From NCBI RefSeq assembly GCF_038006205.1, contig NZ_JBBOUU010000001.1, forward strand, positions 2,854,001 through 2,918,000: a stretch of 64,000 nt of DNA, read 5' to 3'. The notes under the pieces are model-generated. The model was given only the letters and a program-made list of their open reading frames with translations. It ran no database searches and was not told where the DNA came from. Below, in pieces: positions 45,976 through 54,529 of this stretch (the first letter of the stretch is position 1; each line of letters starts with the position of its first letter). Position numbers and translations under genes: made by a program. The DNA comes from Solibacillus sp. FSL R7-0668 (GTDB lineage Bacteria; Bacillota; Bacilli; Bacillales_A; Planococcaceae).

Positions 45976-48900
45976 TTAGTCACCAAACTGCGAGGCGATT
46001 TCCTCTTCTGTAATAAAGACATCTCTCGGTTTACTTCCCTTTGGCTCGGAAACGTACCCTTGACGCTCTAACATGTCGATTAATCTTGCCGCGCGATTAT
46101 AGCCAATATGGTATCTACGCTGCAATAGCGACGTTGAGGCTGACCCTTGTTCATACACAAAGCGGCACACCTCTTCAAACAGCTCATCTTGCTCTTCTAC
46201 CGATTCAGAACGTTTTAATAGCTCCTCTTGTTTGAAAATATACTCTGGCTCACCTTGCTCTCGAACAAATTCAATAATTTCTTCAATTTCATCATCCGTT
46301 ACAAAGGTGCCTTGAATACGATTTGGTGCCGACATGCCATTGCCTAAATAGAGCATATCTCCACGCCCAAGTAAGCGCTCAGCTCCTTGTGCATCTAGAA
46401 TCGTTCGCGAATCAATTTGTGATGAGACCGAGAATGCAATACGTGTTGGAATGTTGGACTTAATTAAACCGGTAATGACATCCACTGATGGACGTTGGGT
46501 TGCGACGATTAAATGGATACCTGCTGCACGTGCTTTTTGCGTAATACGGACAATGCTATCCTCTACGTCTTGTGGTGACATCATCATTAAATCTGCTAAC
46601 TCATCAATTACTATTAATAAGTATGGTAACTTTTGCGCGTACATGCCATTTTCATCACACATTTTATTGTATGCTTCAATTTTACGTGCACCGCTATGCA
46701 TAAATAACTGATAACGTCTTTCCATTTCTTCCACTGCCCACTTCAATGCTGCGGTTGCGGCTTTCACATCGGTAATCACTGGACTTACAAGATGTGGAAT
46801 ATGATTAAACGGTGCTAATTCTACCATTTTCGGATCAATTAGCATAAGCTTTAATTCATTTGGATTCGCTTTGTAAAGTAAGCTCACTAAAATCGAGTTA
46901 ATGCAAACCGATTTCCCCGAACCTGTAGCCCCCGCAATTAATCCATGTGGCATTTTTCGTAAATCAATCGTAACAGGCTTCCCGGTTAAATCTAATCCCA
47001 ACGCCGCCTCTAATGGCGACTCTGAGTTGCGGAAGGAGTCAGAATCCGTCACTTCTGATAATCTTACTGAACGAGAAATACGATTTGGAATTTCAATACC
47101 GATTGTGCGTTTTCCTGGTATTGGTGCATCAATACGGATATCTTTAGCAGCTAGGGCTAATTTTATATCGTCCGCTAGATTACGAACTTTACTTACCTTT
47201 GTACCTTGCCCCACTGTAATTTCAAATTGTGTAACGGCTGGTCCCTGTACGATGGATTCAATATTCGCTTGGATTTGGAAATACGACAAGGCTTCCACTA
47301 AATTTTCACCTTGCTCGTCCATCCACTCACGATCTTCACTCATTTCCTCAGGTGGCACTAAATAATCTAATGGTGGCTTCACATAGGGTATACGTTTTTT
47401 TATCGGCTCTTCCACTGCTGGTTCTTCCACAGTTTCTTCAAGTATTGGTTGTGCTTTATGAGTCGGTTCAACAGCTAGCTCTGAAGCAATTTCTAAAACA
47501 GGTACTGGCTTATTTTCCATGAAGTCCAATTGTGAGTGTTCGGCTGGAGGCTCCTCGTCTACTACGATAGCTGGTTCCTGTTCAGCTTCAACTTCAGGCA
47601 TGTCTACAGTTGTATGTAGTTGTATTTCATTCTCTGCTATTTCCTGCTGTTCATTTCCCTCGAAATCGACTATGTTATTTTCACGCTCTAAAAGTCCAAT
47701 CGCAGACGCTTTTGGTTGCTGGGCAATCTCGGTTGACGCTTCTGCTGATTGATTAAAGGTTTGAATGGTTACTGGTGCTTCTGCTTCAATTTCAGGCTGT
47801 TTTTCAAGCTCGATTAGTTGTTCTTGCGCCTCTTCGTTTGCTGCTTGAATCGCTTCTTCAATAACAGGTGGTGGTGCTTCCTCCATATTTTTTTCAAAAA
47901 TCGGATTGGAATCCATTGGCTTTGTACTTTCGATTGTCTCATCAACAAGTATTTCTTCCATCTTGGCATCGATTGGCTCACCAGCTATTGTTTCATTCGT
48001 TGTTGGTGTATCTTCTTCAACATTTGCTGCTTGTATTGGTTCTTTTATTTCAGTGACTTCCGGTACTAAGCCAAATTGCTCCCTTTGCTGTGCAACGAAT
48101 TGCTTTGCTCGTAGCTTTTGTTTATCTGACTTTAACATGAGCACATTAAACGGTAGACGACTTCCCGTAGGCTCCTGTTGCACGGGCTGTGAATCCACTT
48201 GCTGTGCTTGCTCGATAATTTTGTCTTGCTCTTGTTGAGGTAATTGCTCTACATTTAGCTGTCCAATATGAATCGTAGAGTTTTCAATTGTGACATGCTT
48301 CACCTGCACATCATTTAAAACCTCACCTACAGAAGGCTCTTGTGATGCTTGTTGATCCTCATCTAGTGAGATTATTGGCGGTTCAGCTACTTCGGGCTGT
48401 GACTCGATACATGCGATTTCACTTTCTGTTGTGGCTGGTTCCTCCTCAAACAAAATCGGGTCGGCCGCTTCTTCAACAAAATCAGTTTCTATCATTGGTT
48501 TGACAGGTTCAACCGGTTCAATCGGTACTAGTGTCGGTTCGATTGGCGCAATCAGATCCTCATCAGGGCTTACCGTTTTACGCATGTCTTGTTCAGTTGG
48601 CTCCATTTGAGGAAGGGGCTGTATTGGCGTATTTTCCGTAGCTTCTGATGCAGCAATCTCTTGTTGAACTTGTACATCGAGAGGCTGCTGTTGTTTCAAG
48701 CCTTGCTGTAAATCCTGCTGCTTTTCAATTAACTGTTCAATTGGTGTTGGTTTTAAAAATCCGTGCACTGGCGAAGGTACTTCTGTTGGAACAAAGCGTT
48801 TCCGATTCGCTAATGGATTGACGAATTCCTTGTTAATATTTGTATCTTCACGTTGAGGATTTTTCGTTAACATTCGACGTTCTTCCTTCGTCACCGGAAC

Positions 48901-49302
48901 TTTGCGTATTGGCTCTGGTGTACGAATGACATCGGAATGCCCCTTCCCTTTACGGCGACGCTCCAATAAATCACGAATGCCAGAAACTTCAACATCCAAT
49001 ACTTCATTTGTCGGTTTCCTTTGCAAATGGTTTGGCAGTGACAATTGGGCACGATCCTCATCGTAGTAGCTTGTCGATTGTGACTCGACCGTTTGCTTCT
49101 GTGATTGTGTTTCATATTCATCGTCAATTAAAGGAAAACGAAATGTCTTTTTCGGTTGCGGTTGCTGCGCCTCTTCATAAAAATCTTGCTGTCGTTGATT
49201 CGTTTGTTGGGCTGGTTGCTCGGTGTCCTCAACGTAATCCTCATAATCTTCATTTTCATCTAGTTTGAATAATTTATTTAATTGATTTTTAATCCAACTC
49301 AT
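45976..49302 (-). CDS. sftA: DNA translocase SftA (soluble FtsK/SpoIIIE family)
   Basis: SftA moves trapped chromosomal DNA away from the closing septum. It lacks the four-helix membrane anchor of SpoIIIE; the N-terminus here (MSWIKNQLNKLFKLDEN) has no membrane segment. Residues about 20-670 are an unusually long acidic, Gln/Glu/Pro-rich linker. The motor follows, with Walker A GATGSGKS at 791-798, Walker B LIVIDELADLMM and ATQRPSVDVITG. The C-terminal gamma winged helix (YHIGYNRAARLIDMLE) reads DNA polarity sequences. At 1108 residues it is about 150 longer than B. subtilis SftA, the excess being in the linker. Confidence 0.95.
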   Translation of the reverse strand: MSWIKNQLNKLFKLDENEDYEDYVEDTEQPAQQTNQRQQDFYEEAQQPQPKKTFRFPLIDDEYETQSQKQTVESQSTSYYDEDRAQLSLPNHLQRKPTNEVLDVEVSGIRDLLERRRKGKGHSDVIRTPEPIRKVPVTKEERRMLTKNPQREDTNINKEFVNPLANRKRFVPTEVPSPVHGFLKPTPIEQLIEKQQDLQQGLKQQQPLDVQVQQEIAASEATENTPIQPLPQMEPTEQDMRKTVSPDEDLIAPIEPTLVPIEPVEPVKPMIETDFVEEAADPILFEEEPATTESEIACIESQPEVAEPPIISLDEDQQASQEPSVGEVLNDVQVKHVTIENSTIHIGQLNVEQLPQQEQDKIIEQAQQVDSQPVQQEPTGSRLPFNVLMLKSDKQKLRAKQFVAQQREQFGLVPEVTEIKEPIQAANVEEDTPTTNETIAGEPIDAKMEEILVDETIESTKPMDSNPIFEKNMEEAPPPVIEEAIQAANEEAQEQLIELEKQPEIEAEAPVTIQTFNQSAEASTEIAQQPKASAIGLLERENNIVDFEGNEQQEIAENEIQLHTTVDMPEVEAEQEPAIVVDEEPPAEHSQLDFMENKPVPVLEIASELAVEPTHKAQPILEETVEEPAVEEPIKKRIPYVKPPLDYLVPPEEMSEDREWMDEQGENLVEALSYFQIQANIESIVQGPAVTQFEITVGQGTKVSKVRNLADDIKLALAAKDIRIDAPIPGKRTIGIEIPNRISRSVRLSEVTDSDSFRNSESPLEAALGLDLTGKPVTIDLRKMPHGLIAGATGSGKSVCINSILVSLLYKANPNELKLMLIDPKMVELAPFNHIPHLVSPVITDVKAATAALKWAVEEMERRYQLFMHSGARKIEAYNKMCDENGMYAQKLPYLLIVIDELADLMMMSPQDVEDSIVRITQKARAAGIHLIVATQRPSVDVITGLIKSNIPTRIAFSVSSQIDSRTILDAQGAERLLGRGDMLYLGNGMSAPNRIQGTFVTDDEIEEIIEFVREQGEPEYIFKQEELLKRSESVEEQDELFEEVCRFVYEQGSASTSLLQRRYHIGYNRAARLIDMLERQGYVSEPKGSKPRDVFITEEEIASQFGD

Positions 49303-49449
49303 TTAGCTCACTTCTTTCTATCAAAACATTGCCTTACAAAATGAATTTTGTAATGGTCTTCATCGAATACTTAAAATATGTATACCCCAAAAGCATATCA
49401 TATTTATTGCATAAATGCGCAATTCATAATGCTTTTTCAAGACAAAATA

Positions 49450-49486
49450 AAAAGTCAGTACGAAAGACTACGCTACGTACTGACTA
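49450..49486 (-). terminator. Terminator of ytpR
   Basis: A perfect 10 bp stem AGTCAGTACG/CGTACTGACT encloses a 13-base loop. The minus-strand tail is TTTTTATTTTG. Confidence 0.88.
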
Positions 49487-49495
49487 TTGTTTCAA

Positions 49496-50110
49496 TTATC
49501 GAGTTGGAATTGTAAATGCGCTACCCACTTCAGCTGTTTCTTCTAATACTAAAATTCCTTTTACTTCTGGTGCGCCCGGAATTGCAAGCTCACGTGCTGA
49601 ACAAAGCATACCAAATGAATCTTCACCGCGTAAGTTACCTTCTTTAATTAATAAACCTGATGGCATCACTGCGCCAACCTTTGCGACAACTACCTTTTGT
49701 CCAGCGTCTACATTTGGTGCGCCACATACAATTTGTAAAGTTTCGTCCCCAATATTTACTTTACAAACGCTTAATTTATCAGCATTTGGATGTTTTTCTT
49801 TAGACTCCACATAACCTACAACAAATTTAGGTGTGAAATCGACATCTAATGAAATTTCAGCGCCGTTTTCTTGAATGGCTGCCTCTAATTTTTCGACTAA
49901 TTCAGGTGTTACTTCTACATTACCTGCCGTATCAATTTCCATATATTTGCTGGCATTGAATAAATTGAAGGCCTTTACTTCACCTGTTGCTTCTTCTTTT
50001 AAAATCGCGATATCCTTCACGCGCTCCATTTGTGTTTTTACGATTGACTCCATTGCTAGTTGAACTAATAATACGTCCCCTACATGGGCTTTGTTATAAG
50101 CTACTTTCAT
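49496..50110 (-). CDS. ytpR: YtpR family tRNA-binding domain protein
   Basis: The 204-residue protein has an N-terminal DUF4479 half (about 1-90) and a C-terminal EMAP-II/PheT-type OB-fold. The OB-fold has the signature VGYVESKEKHPNADKLSVCKVN and the LQIVCGAPNVDAGQKVVVAKVGAVMP core. The fold binds the outer corner of tRNA in PheRS beta and related proteins; what the free-standing YtpR does is not established. AAGGAG precedes the ATG. It lies 8 bases downstream of ytpQ in one operon, the conserved neighbourhood in Bacilli. Confidence 0.92.
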   Translation of the reverse strand: MKVAYNKAHVGDVLLVQLAMESIVKTQMERVKDIAILKEEATGEVKAFNLFNASKYMEIDTAGNVEVTPELVEKLEAAIQENGAEISLDVDFTPKFVVGYVESKEKHPNADKLSVCKVNIGDETLQIVCGAPNVDAGQKVVVAKVGAVMPSGLLIKEGNLRGEDSFGMLCSARELAIPGAPEVKGILVLEETAEVGSAFTIPTR

Positions 50111-50118
50111 GTTTTTCC

Positions 50119-50919
50119 TTACTCCTTCTTCTTGTTTTTCGCTAAAATAAATATCGGTTCAAGATGACCCTCTTCATAAACAAAGGAAAGGCTCGTAATC
50201 GGAACCGCCCCTACTGTAAAGAAGTGCATCGTCATCTGTGCTAATACATCATAACCTACTTCATTACGAATATCACCAATAATTAGTACGTCTTGGTGTG
50301 GCACAGACACCGTCATTTCTCCTTCAATTTGACCAGCCATCTCTTTTAAGAAGCCGTCATTTAAAATTCGACTTGCATCATAACCATCATTATGATTTAA
50401 AAAATAATAGACATTGCCCGAAACTTCATCCCGTTTGAAAGAAGTCGGCAATTTTTTGACAGAAAAACGTGCCATCTCACGTACTTGCTCTGCTGTTACG
50501 TTTAATTTGGGTAACATTGATTCGTCGATTAAGCGATACGTTGTGCCTAAATCAAGCGCATAAAAAATACGTGTTTCTGCTGTATGATCCGCTATGATAA
50601 ATGCATGTCCCTCATTTGATTTTTGAGGAAAGGATGTCGAACGAATGACTGGATACACTGCCGCTAAGTCTGTAAAGCCCTGCTGTTGCTCCTGCATCAT
50701 TGCCTCAAATGTTTGCTCAATCGTATAAACGACTTCATCGATTGCTAATTGTTTTCTTGTTTCATATTTTGCTAAAATTTCTGCTAATGAAATATCCATG
50801 CCCCGCCCAATTACTTGGTGCTCGAGACGTAATTTATCTTGTTTTTCATCGAGTGTAAATGTATAGTGTGCTTCACCTAATCGTTTTTTCAGCTCCGCAA
50901 CTAATTGTTTCGATTCCAT
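50119..50919 (-). CDS. ytpQ: YtpQ, DUF1444 family protein
   Basis: This 266-residue cytoplasmic protein belongs to DUF1444. I recognise it from sequence style and from its position ahead of ytpR. No enzymatic motif is visible: there is no P-loop, no metal cluster and no membrane segment. A central FYALDLGTTYRLIDESML segment and a C-terminal TSLSFVYEEGHLEPIFILAKNK block are the conserved parts. AAGGAG stands before the ATG. It is cotranscribed with ytpR, so the two may work on the same process. The function is unknown. Confidence 0.85.
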   Translation of the reverse strand: MESKQLVAELKKRLGEAHYTFTLDEKQDKLRLEHQVIGRGMDISLAEILAKYETRKQLAIDEVVYTIEQTFEAMMQEQQQGFTDLAAVYPVIRSTSFPQKSNEGHAFIIADHTAETRIFYALDLGTTYRLIDESMLPKLNVTAEQVREMARFSVKKLPTSFKRDEVSGNVYYFLNHNDGYDASRILNDGFLKEMAGQIEGEMTVSVPHQDVLIIGDIRNEVGYDVLAQMTMHFFTVGAVPITSLSFVYEEGHLEPIFILAKNKKKE

Positions 50920-51027
50920 GTGCTCACTCCTTTTCTATTAGAAAAATACCATTCACATCACATCGCGCGAATTGCAATATTTTCTTATGTAATTTCCTAA
51001 ATAATACAGACATTTTTTATCAACACA

Positions 51028-51053
51028 AAACGGCTCACAACTGTGAACCGTCT
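51028..51053 (-). terminator. Terminator of the lipoprotein/NTPase operon
   Basis: An ACGGTTCACA/TGTGAGCCGT stem on the minus strand is followed by TTTTGTGTTG. Confidence 0.65.
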
Positions 51054-51112
51054 TGAAATACTTTATCTATTGTAGCAAAATTTTCAGCGCTTTACTCCGT
51101 TGAAAGCTTGCC

Positions 51113-51631
51113 CTAATGAATTACTTTTACAGATTTCGCAATCTCCATCATGGATTGTAATTTAACTTCTAGCTTTTTCTCATCTGAAATGGTCGTCACT
51201 TTCACGCCACCCACACTAACGATTAACTCATATTGGTCTTCCTTTAATTGGTTGACAACTGAAAATCCGAATAAACCATCTTTTTCATAGGTTTGTTCTT
51301 CAATCGTATTCGTTTTTACATCTTGCTTTATAAGATCGTAATGCAAACGGCTATCTTCAGTTTCATTTGGATTAACGAATAAAATATATGAATCTTTGCC
51401 ATTAATAACGGTATAGTTGGCTTCATCAATACCTTTTTCGATATTAAAGCCATTTGGTAAATACAATTCAATATGACCAATTGATTTATTCGTGGCATTC
51501 GGTTCATTCGTAAATGCAGTTTGCGCATTTTCGATTCCCATTGCGGCCTTTTCTTCTACTGACTTTCCACAAGCCGATAAAACAAGCATACATAGAGCAA
51601 CTACCAATAAGTGACTCCATTTTTGGCGCAT
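51113..51631 (-). CDS. Putative lipoprotein of unknown function
   Basis: The first 20 residues are a lipoprotein signal: basic start (MRQKW), hydrophobic core and the lipobox LSAC followed by Gly. The mature domain (about 150 residues) begins with a helical stretch. It then has a beta-rich region (HIELYLPNGFNIEKG, YTVINGKDSYILFVNP) that resembles no family I can name. I take the ATG at 51631, 8 bases after AAGGAG; the GTG at 51640 lies in that site. It is 28 bases downstream of the DUF84 gene and therefore likely in one operon. Confidence 0.82.
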   Translation of the reverse strand: MRQKWSHLLVVALCMLVLSACGKSVEEKAAMGIENAQTAFTNEPNATNKSIGHIELYLPNGFNIEKGIDEANYTVINGKDSYILFVNPNETEDSRLHYDLIKQDVKTNTIEEQTYEKDGLFGFSVVNQLKEDQYELIVSVGGVKVTTISDEKKLEVKLQSMMEIAKSVKVIH

Positions 51632-51659
51632 TTTGTTCACTCCTTAAAAATTTTATAAT

Positions 51660-52184
51660 TTAAGATTGTTGTTTTAGCTTAAATAAAACCTGCCCTACGA
51701 GTAATGTAACAATATGTTCAAACATGTGCTTGCGATTAATTAAATCATTGGTAAAAATTCCGATAGCCCCTTGATGATGGCGAATATTTTCGATATTTGT
51801 ATAGACGTCCATAACAGGACCAAGTTCCTTCCCTATACGAAGCTCCTGTGCAATTACTTCTGGCAAGGCAAATTGTGCTCCTGAACTTGAAATCACCGTA
51901 CCATCCTTCATCGCCACGGCACCCCAATTACAGCAATACATGACCCCGTCGATTTCATCTACGCCACCTTCTAAACCAAATGCTAAATCCGCATTCGTTT
52001 TCAATAATGTATTACGCGCACGATTAATTGCTCCACGGCGTGTTTCTTCATTTGAAAAGGGCTGCACCGATACATCTGAGGCAACTTCTAAATTTTCAAG
52101 CTGGGCATCCGGAAAATATTGCGACACGATTGCTTGTACCGCGCCAACCTTTGCTTTATTTTCTGTTCCTACTGCAATTTTCAT
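51660..52184 (-). CDS. DUF84 / inosine-xanthosine triphosphatase family
   Basis: The 174-residue protein belongs to the YjjX/DUF84 family of non-canonical purine NTP phosphatases, which cleanse the nucleotide pool of ITP and XTP. The start VGTENKAKVGAVQ is the nucleotide loop. VSVQPFSNEETRRGAINRA and FGLEGGVDEI are family blocks, with acidic residues for Mg binding. DLINRKHMFEHIV is the C-terminal signature. A weak GGAG site precedes the ATG. The downstream lipoprotein is probably co-transcribed. The exact substrate is not demonstrated for Bacillus relatives. Confidence 0.87.
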   Translation of the reverse strand: MKIAVGTENKAKVGAVQAIVSQYFPDAQLENLEVASDVSVQPFSNEETRRGAINRARNTLLKTNADLAFGLEGGVDEIDGVMYCCNWGAVAMKDGTVISSSGAQFALPEVIAQELRIGKELGPVMDVYTNIENIRHHQGAIGIFTNDLINRKHMFEHIVTLLVGQVLFKLKQQS

Positions 52185-52290
52185 TCATTCATCTCCAAAT
52201 TATGTTATAAATAGTTAGCCTAGAAGCAAATTTACAGCTAGTTTGCGCAACTATGTTTTTTCGAGTATGGGCGTTTACTTTAGAATTCTT

Positions 52291-52330
52291 CAATAAAAAA
52301 CGAGGATGTGAAAAACACCACATCCTCGTA
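52291..52330 (-). terminator. Terminator of the M42 peptidase gene
   Basis: A perfect 11 bp stem ACGAGGATGTG/CACATCCTCGT is followed on the minus strand by TTTTTTATTG. Confidence 0.9.
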
Positions 52331-52351
52331 TTATAACATCCCTCTACTAAT

Positions 52352-53428
52352 TTACACGTTTGCACGAATTGATTCGATTGTTGAACGATCTGCAGTTTGA
52401 ATTAATTTGACTAATAATTCCTTTGCAGCCGCATAGTCATCCACATGAATAATCGAAGCCGATGTATGAATATAGCGTGAGCAAATGCCGATAACTGCTG
52501 AAGGGATTCCGTCATTTTGTGTATGCACACGACCTGCATCTGTACCACCTGGAGATACAAAGTATTGATATGGTATATTGTTGGATTCAGCTGTATCTAA
52601 TACGAATTCTCTCATCCCGCGGTGAGTGACCATCGAACGGTCGAAAATTCGTAATAATGGACCATTCCCTAATTGACCAAATTGCGTCTTGTCACCAGAT
52701 GTGTCATTTGCTGGTGACGCATCAAGCGCGAAGAAAAGATCAGGTTGAATCATATTCGCAGAAACGGCTGCACCACGTAGACCGACTTCTTCCATTACGT
52801 TTGCGCCCGAATAAATGTGGCTCGCTACCTCTTTGCCATGTAATTCTTTTAATAATTCGATTGCTAAACCACAGCCATAGCGGTTATCCCAAGCTTTTGC
52901 CATAATTTTTTTCGGATTTGCCATTGGTGTAAATGGACAAACTGGAATGATGGATTGACCTGGACGCACGCCTAAGTTCATCGCATCTTCTTTAGAATCC
53001 GCACCAATATCGATTAACATATTTTTAATATCCATTGGCTTTGCACGCTCGGCATCTGTTAATAGATGCGGTGGAATCGATGCAATGACACCTGGAATTT
53101 CACGCTCTTTTGCATACACAGTTACACGCTGAGCTAGCATTACTTGGTTCCACCAGCCACCAAGTGTTTGGAATCGAATCATCCCATTATCCGTAATAGA
53201 TGTGACCATGAATGCCACTTCATCCATATGACCCGCTACTAAAATTTTCGGCGCATTTTCGTCCTGTGCTTTGCGTACACCAAAAATACCACCTAAATGA
53301 TCTTGAATCATTTCATCTGAGTATTTTTCTAATTCTGTACGCATAAAGTTACGTACAGCGCGTTCATTACCCGGCGCACCCGGTAATTCAGTTAATGTTT
53401 TAAATAAATCCAATGTATCTTGATTCAT
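52352..53428 (-). CDS. M42 family metallo-aminopeptidase (YtoP-like)
   Basis: This dizinc aminopeptidase of the glutamyl-aminopeptidase/TET type is usually a dodecameric cytosolic shell. The metal and catalytic motifs are AGHMDEVAF (His, Asp), DNRYGC (bridging Asp), [11 protein letters not shown] (catalytic and metal Glu), ALDASPAND (Asp) and [15 protein letters not shown] (late His). I use the ATG at 53428 (MNQDT), 6 bases after GAGGTG, instead of the GTG at 53437. The 358 residues equal the family length. YtoP occupies the same place in B. subtilis. Confidence 0.93.
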   Translation of the reverse strand: MNQDTLDLFKTLTELPGAPGNERAVRNFMRTELEKYSDEMIQDHLGGIFGVRKAQDENAPKILVAGHMDEVAFMVTSITDNGMIRFQTLGGWWNQVMLAQRVTVYAKEREIPGVIASIPPHLLTDAERAKPMDIKNMLIDIGADSKEDAMNLGVRPGQSIIPVCPFTPMANPKKIMAKAWDNRYGCGLAIELLKELHGKEVASHIYSGANVMEEVGLRGAAVSANMIQPDLFFALDASPANDTSGDKTQFGQLGNGPLLRIFDRSMVTHRGMREFVLDTAESNNIPYQYFVSPGGTDAGRVHTQNDGIPSAVIGICSRYIHTSASIIHVDDYAAAKELLVKLIQTADRSTIESIRANV

Positions 53429-53570
53429 AGGAGACACCTCAAAAATAGATTTTTTCCATTATACCATAATTCCCAAATAGTATTTCGAATTTCGAACCTT
53501 CTATTTTTTGTACACAAAATTCAGAGTATGTTAAAGTAAATATAGATTTTATTTTAGAGGGGGATTTTTC

Positions 53571-53888
53571 ATGAACGTAAAAGATTTTGCACTGGGTGTT
53601 GTGACAGGTGTTGCAGCAGCAATCATCGTAAAAGAAATGTCAAACCGTGTCGTTCCATATGCAAATCCAGATACAATTTTAGCAAATATCAAGTCAGAAT
53701 TTAAAAAACAATCGCCAATTGATGGCTCGTGGATTTATATGAAAACAGAAAACTTTAATAATGGCTTCACCGAAATCCCTGTATTTAAAGGCGGTATTAC
53801 ACGCACGATGGAAGGCGAAGTTGAAAACTTTGAATTTGCTGCTGATGCACGTTCAGGCGCAATCGTAAATATTGAGCAAGTGAAATAA
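53571..53888 (+). CDS. Small membrane-associated protein, PepSY-like (YtzB-like)
   Basis: The 105-residue protein has one N-terminal hydrophobic, alanine-rich helix (DFALGVVTGVAAAIIVKEM). A soluble part follows, whose end (VENFEFAADARSGAIVNIEQ) is like a single PepSY repeat. PepSY domains inhibit or chaperone extracellular peptidases. B. subtilis has small protein genes such as ytzB next to ytoP, and this is probably its counterpart. GAGGGGG lies ahead of the ATG. It is monocistronic with its own terminator. The function is unknown. Confidence 0.8.
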   Translation: MNVKDFALGVVTGVAAAIIVKEMSNRVVPYANPDTILANIKSEFKKQSPIDGSWIYMKTENFNNGFTEIPVFKGGITRTMEGEVENFEFAADARSGAIVNIEQVK

Positions 53889-53902
53889 AGTAATTACACT
53901 AA

Positions 53903-53939
53903 AGTGCATTGTCTTAATTGACAATGCATTTTTTATTTG
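53903..53939 (+). terminator. Terminator of the small PepSY-like gene
   Basis: The stem TGCATTGTC/GACAATGCA with a TTAATT loop is followed by TTTTTTATTTG. Confidence 0.88.
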
Positions 53940-53995
53940 TCAAAAAGAAAAATGAAATAGTTAATTTGACAATTTTACTTGTCAAAAAGATAAAT
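53937..53995 (+). repeat. TTGWCAA motif cluster and probable promoter
   Basis: TTGTCAAAAAGA occurs at 53937 and again at 53979, 42 bases apart, and each copy is followed by an AAAT-like tail. TTGACAA at 53966-53972 and TTGTCAA at 53979-53985 form a perfect inverted repeat around TTTTAC. Another TTGACAA lies at 53918 in the terminator. TTGACA at 53966 with GATAAA 17 bases later is the likely promoter of the following small gene, so the inverted repeat overlaps it like an operator. Confidence 0.55.
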
Positions 53996-54030
53996 ATACT
54001 TTACACTTTTCAATACGGAGGTGTAAATAA

Positions 54031-54186
54031 ATGGATAACCAATATTTCGTAGGTTGGGGGACATTGGCTTTGATTAATGCTGCACTTGCGCAAGGAAAAA
54101 ATCGAACGGGGTTAAATTGGTTTTTACTTTCTCTTTTATTAGGCCCATTAGCAACACTATTTTTGTTGTTTGCTGAAAAGCGATAA
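54031..54186 (+). CDS. Small hydrophobic membrane protein, 51 residues
   Basis: An ATG at 54031 follows GGAGGTG with 8 bases between. The product begins MDNQYFVGWGTLALINAAL, continues with a polar QGKNRTG turn and then one strongly hydrophobic helix (LNWFLLSLLLGPLATLFLLF), ending in AEKR. So it has two short membrane-associated helices. I do not recognise a named family, although a GLNWFLLSLLLGPLA-like stretch is common in short bacterial membrane proteins. It stands in front of the XRE/DUF3169 pair on the same strand. Confidence 0.7.
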   Translation: MDNQYFVGWGTLALINAALAQGKNRTGLNWFLLSLLLGPLATLFLLFAEKR

Positions 54187-54325
54187 TAACAAGACAAAGG
54201 GTATCTAAAATTGTAAGTTGATTTTAAATTGGCTTATTTTCACTTCAATCGTGTCAAAATTTTTAACTAATGCGACTGCGTTTTGATAGGGACTCATAAA
54301 GTATGTAAATAATTGAGGTGAAGAA

Positions 54326-54529
54326 ATGAAAACACGATTAAAAGAATTGCGTGCACGCCACTCCCTTAACCAAACCGAACTAGCAAAGCGAGCAAAAGTA
54401 TCACGTCAAACGATTAGCTTACTCGAACGCGAAGAGCTAATTCCTTCGCTATTAATTGCCGTCAGAATAGCAAAAATTTTTAATGAGCCAATTGATGAGA
54501 TTTTTATTTTTGAGGAGGAAGAATTGTAA
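54326..54529 (+). CDS. Short XRE-family helix-turn-helix regulator
   Basis: The 67-residue protein is just one Cro/CI-type DNA-binding domain. LNQTELAKRAKVSRQTISLLERE is the helix-turn-helix, followed by LLIAVRIAKIFNEPIDEIFIFEE, which is typical of YozG-like small regulators. GAGGTG is 8 bases before the ATG. Its stop codon overlaps the start of the next gene (TAATG), so the two are translationally coupled. This pairing suggests the regulator controls, or is controlled by, the membrane protein. TTGWCAA motifs about 340-390 bases upstream could be its operators. Confidence 0.92.
   Translation: MKTRLKELRARHSLNQTELAKRAKVSRQTISLLEREELIPSLLIAVRIAKIFNEPIDEIFIFEEEEL

Noticed and set aside
46901-48238. 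Several long plus-strand reading frames opposite sftA (Ser/Cys-rich, up to about 154 codons).
   Set aside because: They are complements of the codon-biased sftA reading frame, lack ribosome sites, and their composition follows from antisense GCT/TTC-rich codons.
53966-54000. TTGACA with TATACT as the promoter of the 51-residue gene.
   Set aside because: The spacing is 23 bases; TTGACA with GATAAA at 17 bases is preferred, though its -10 is weak.
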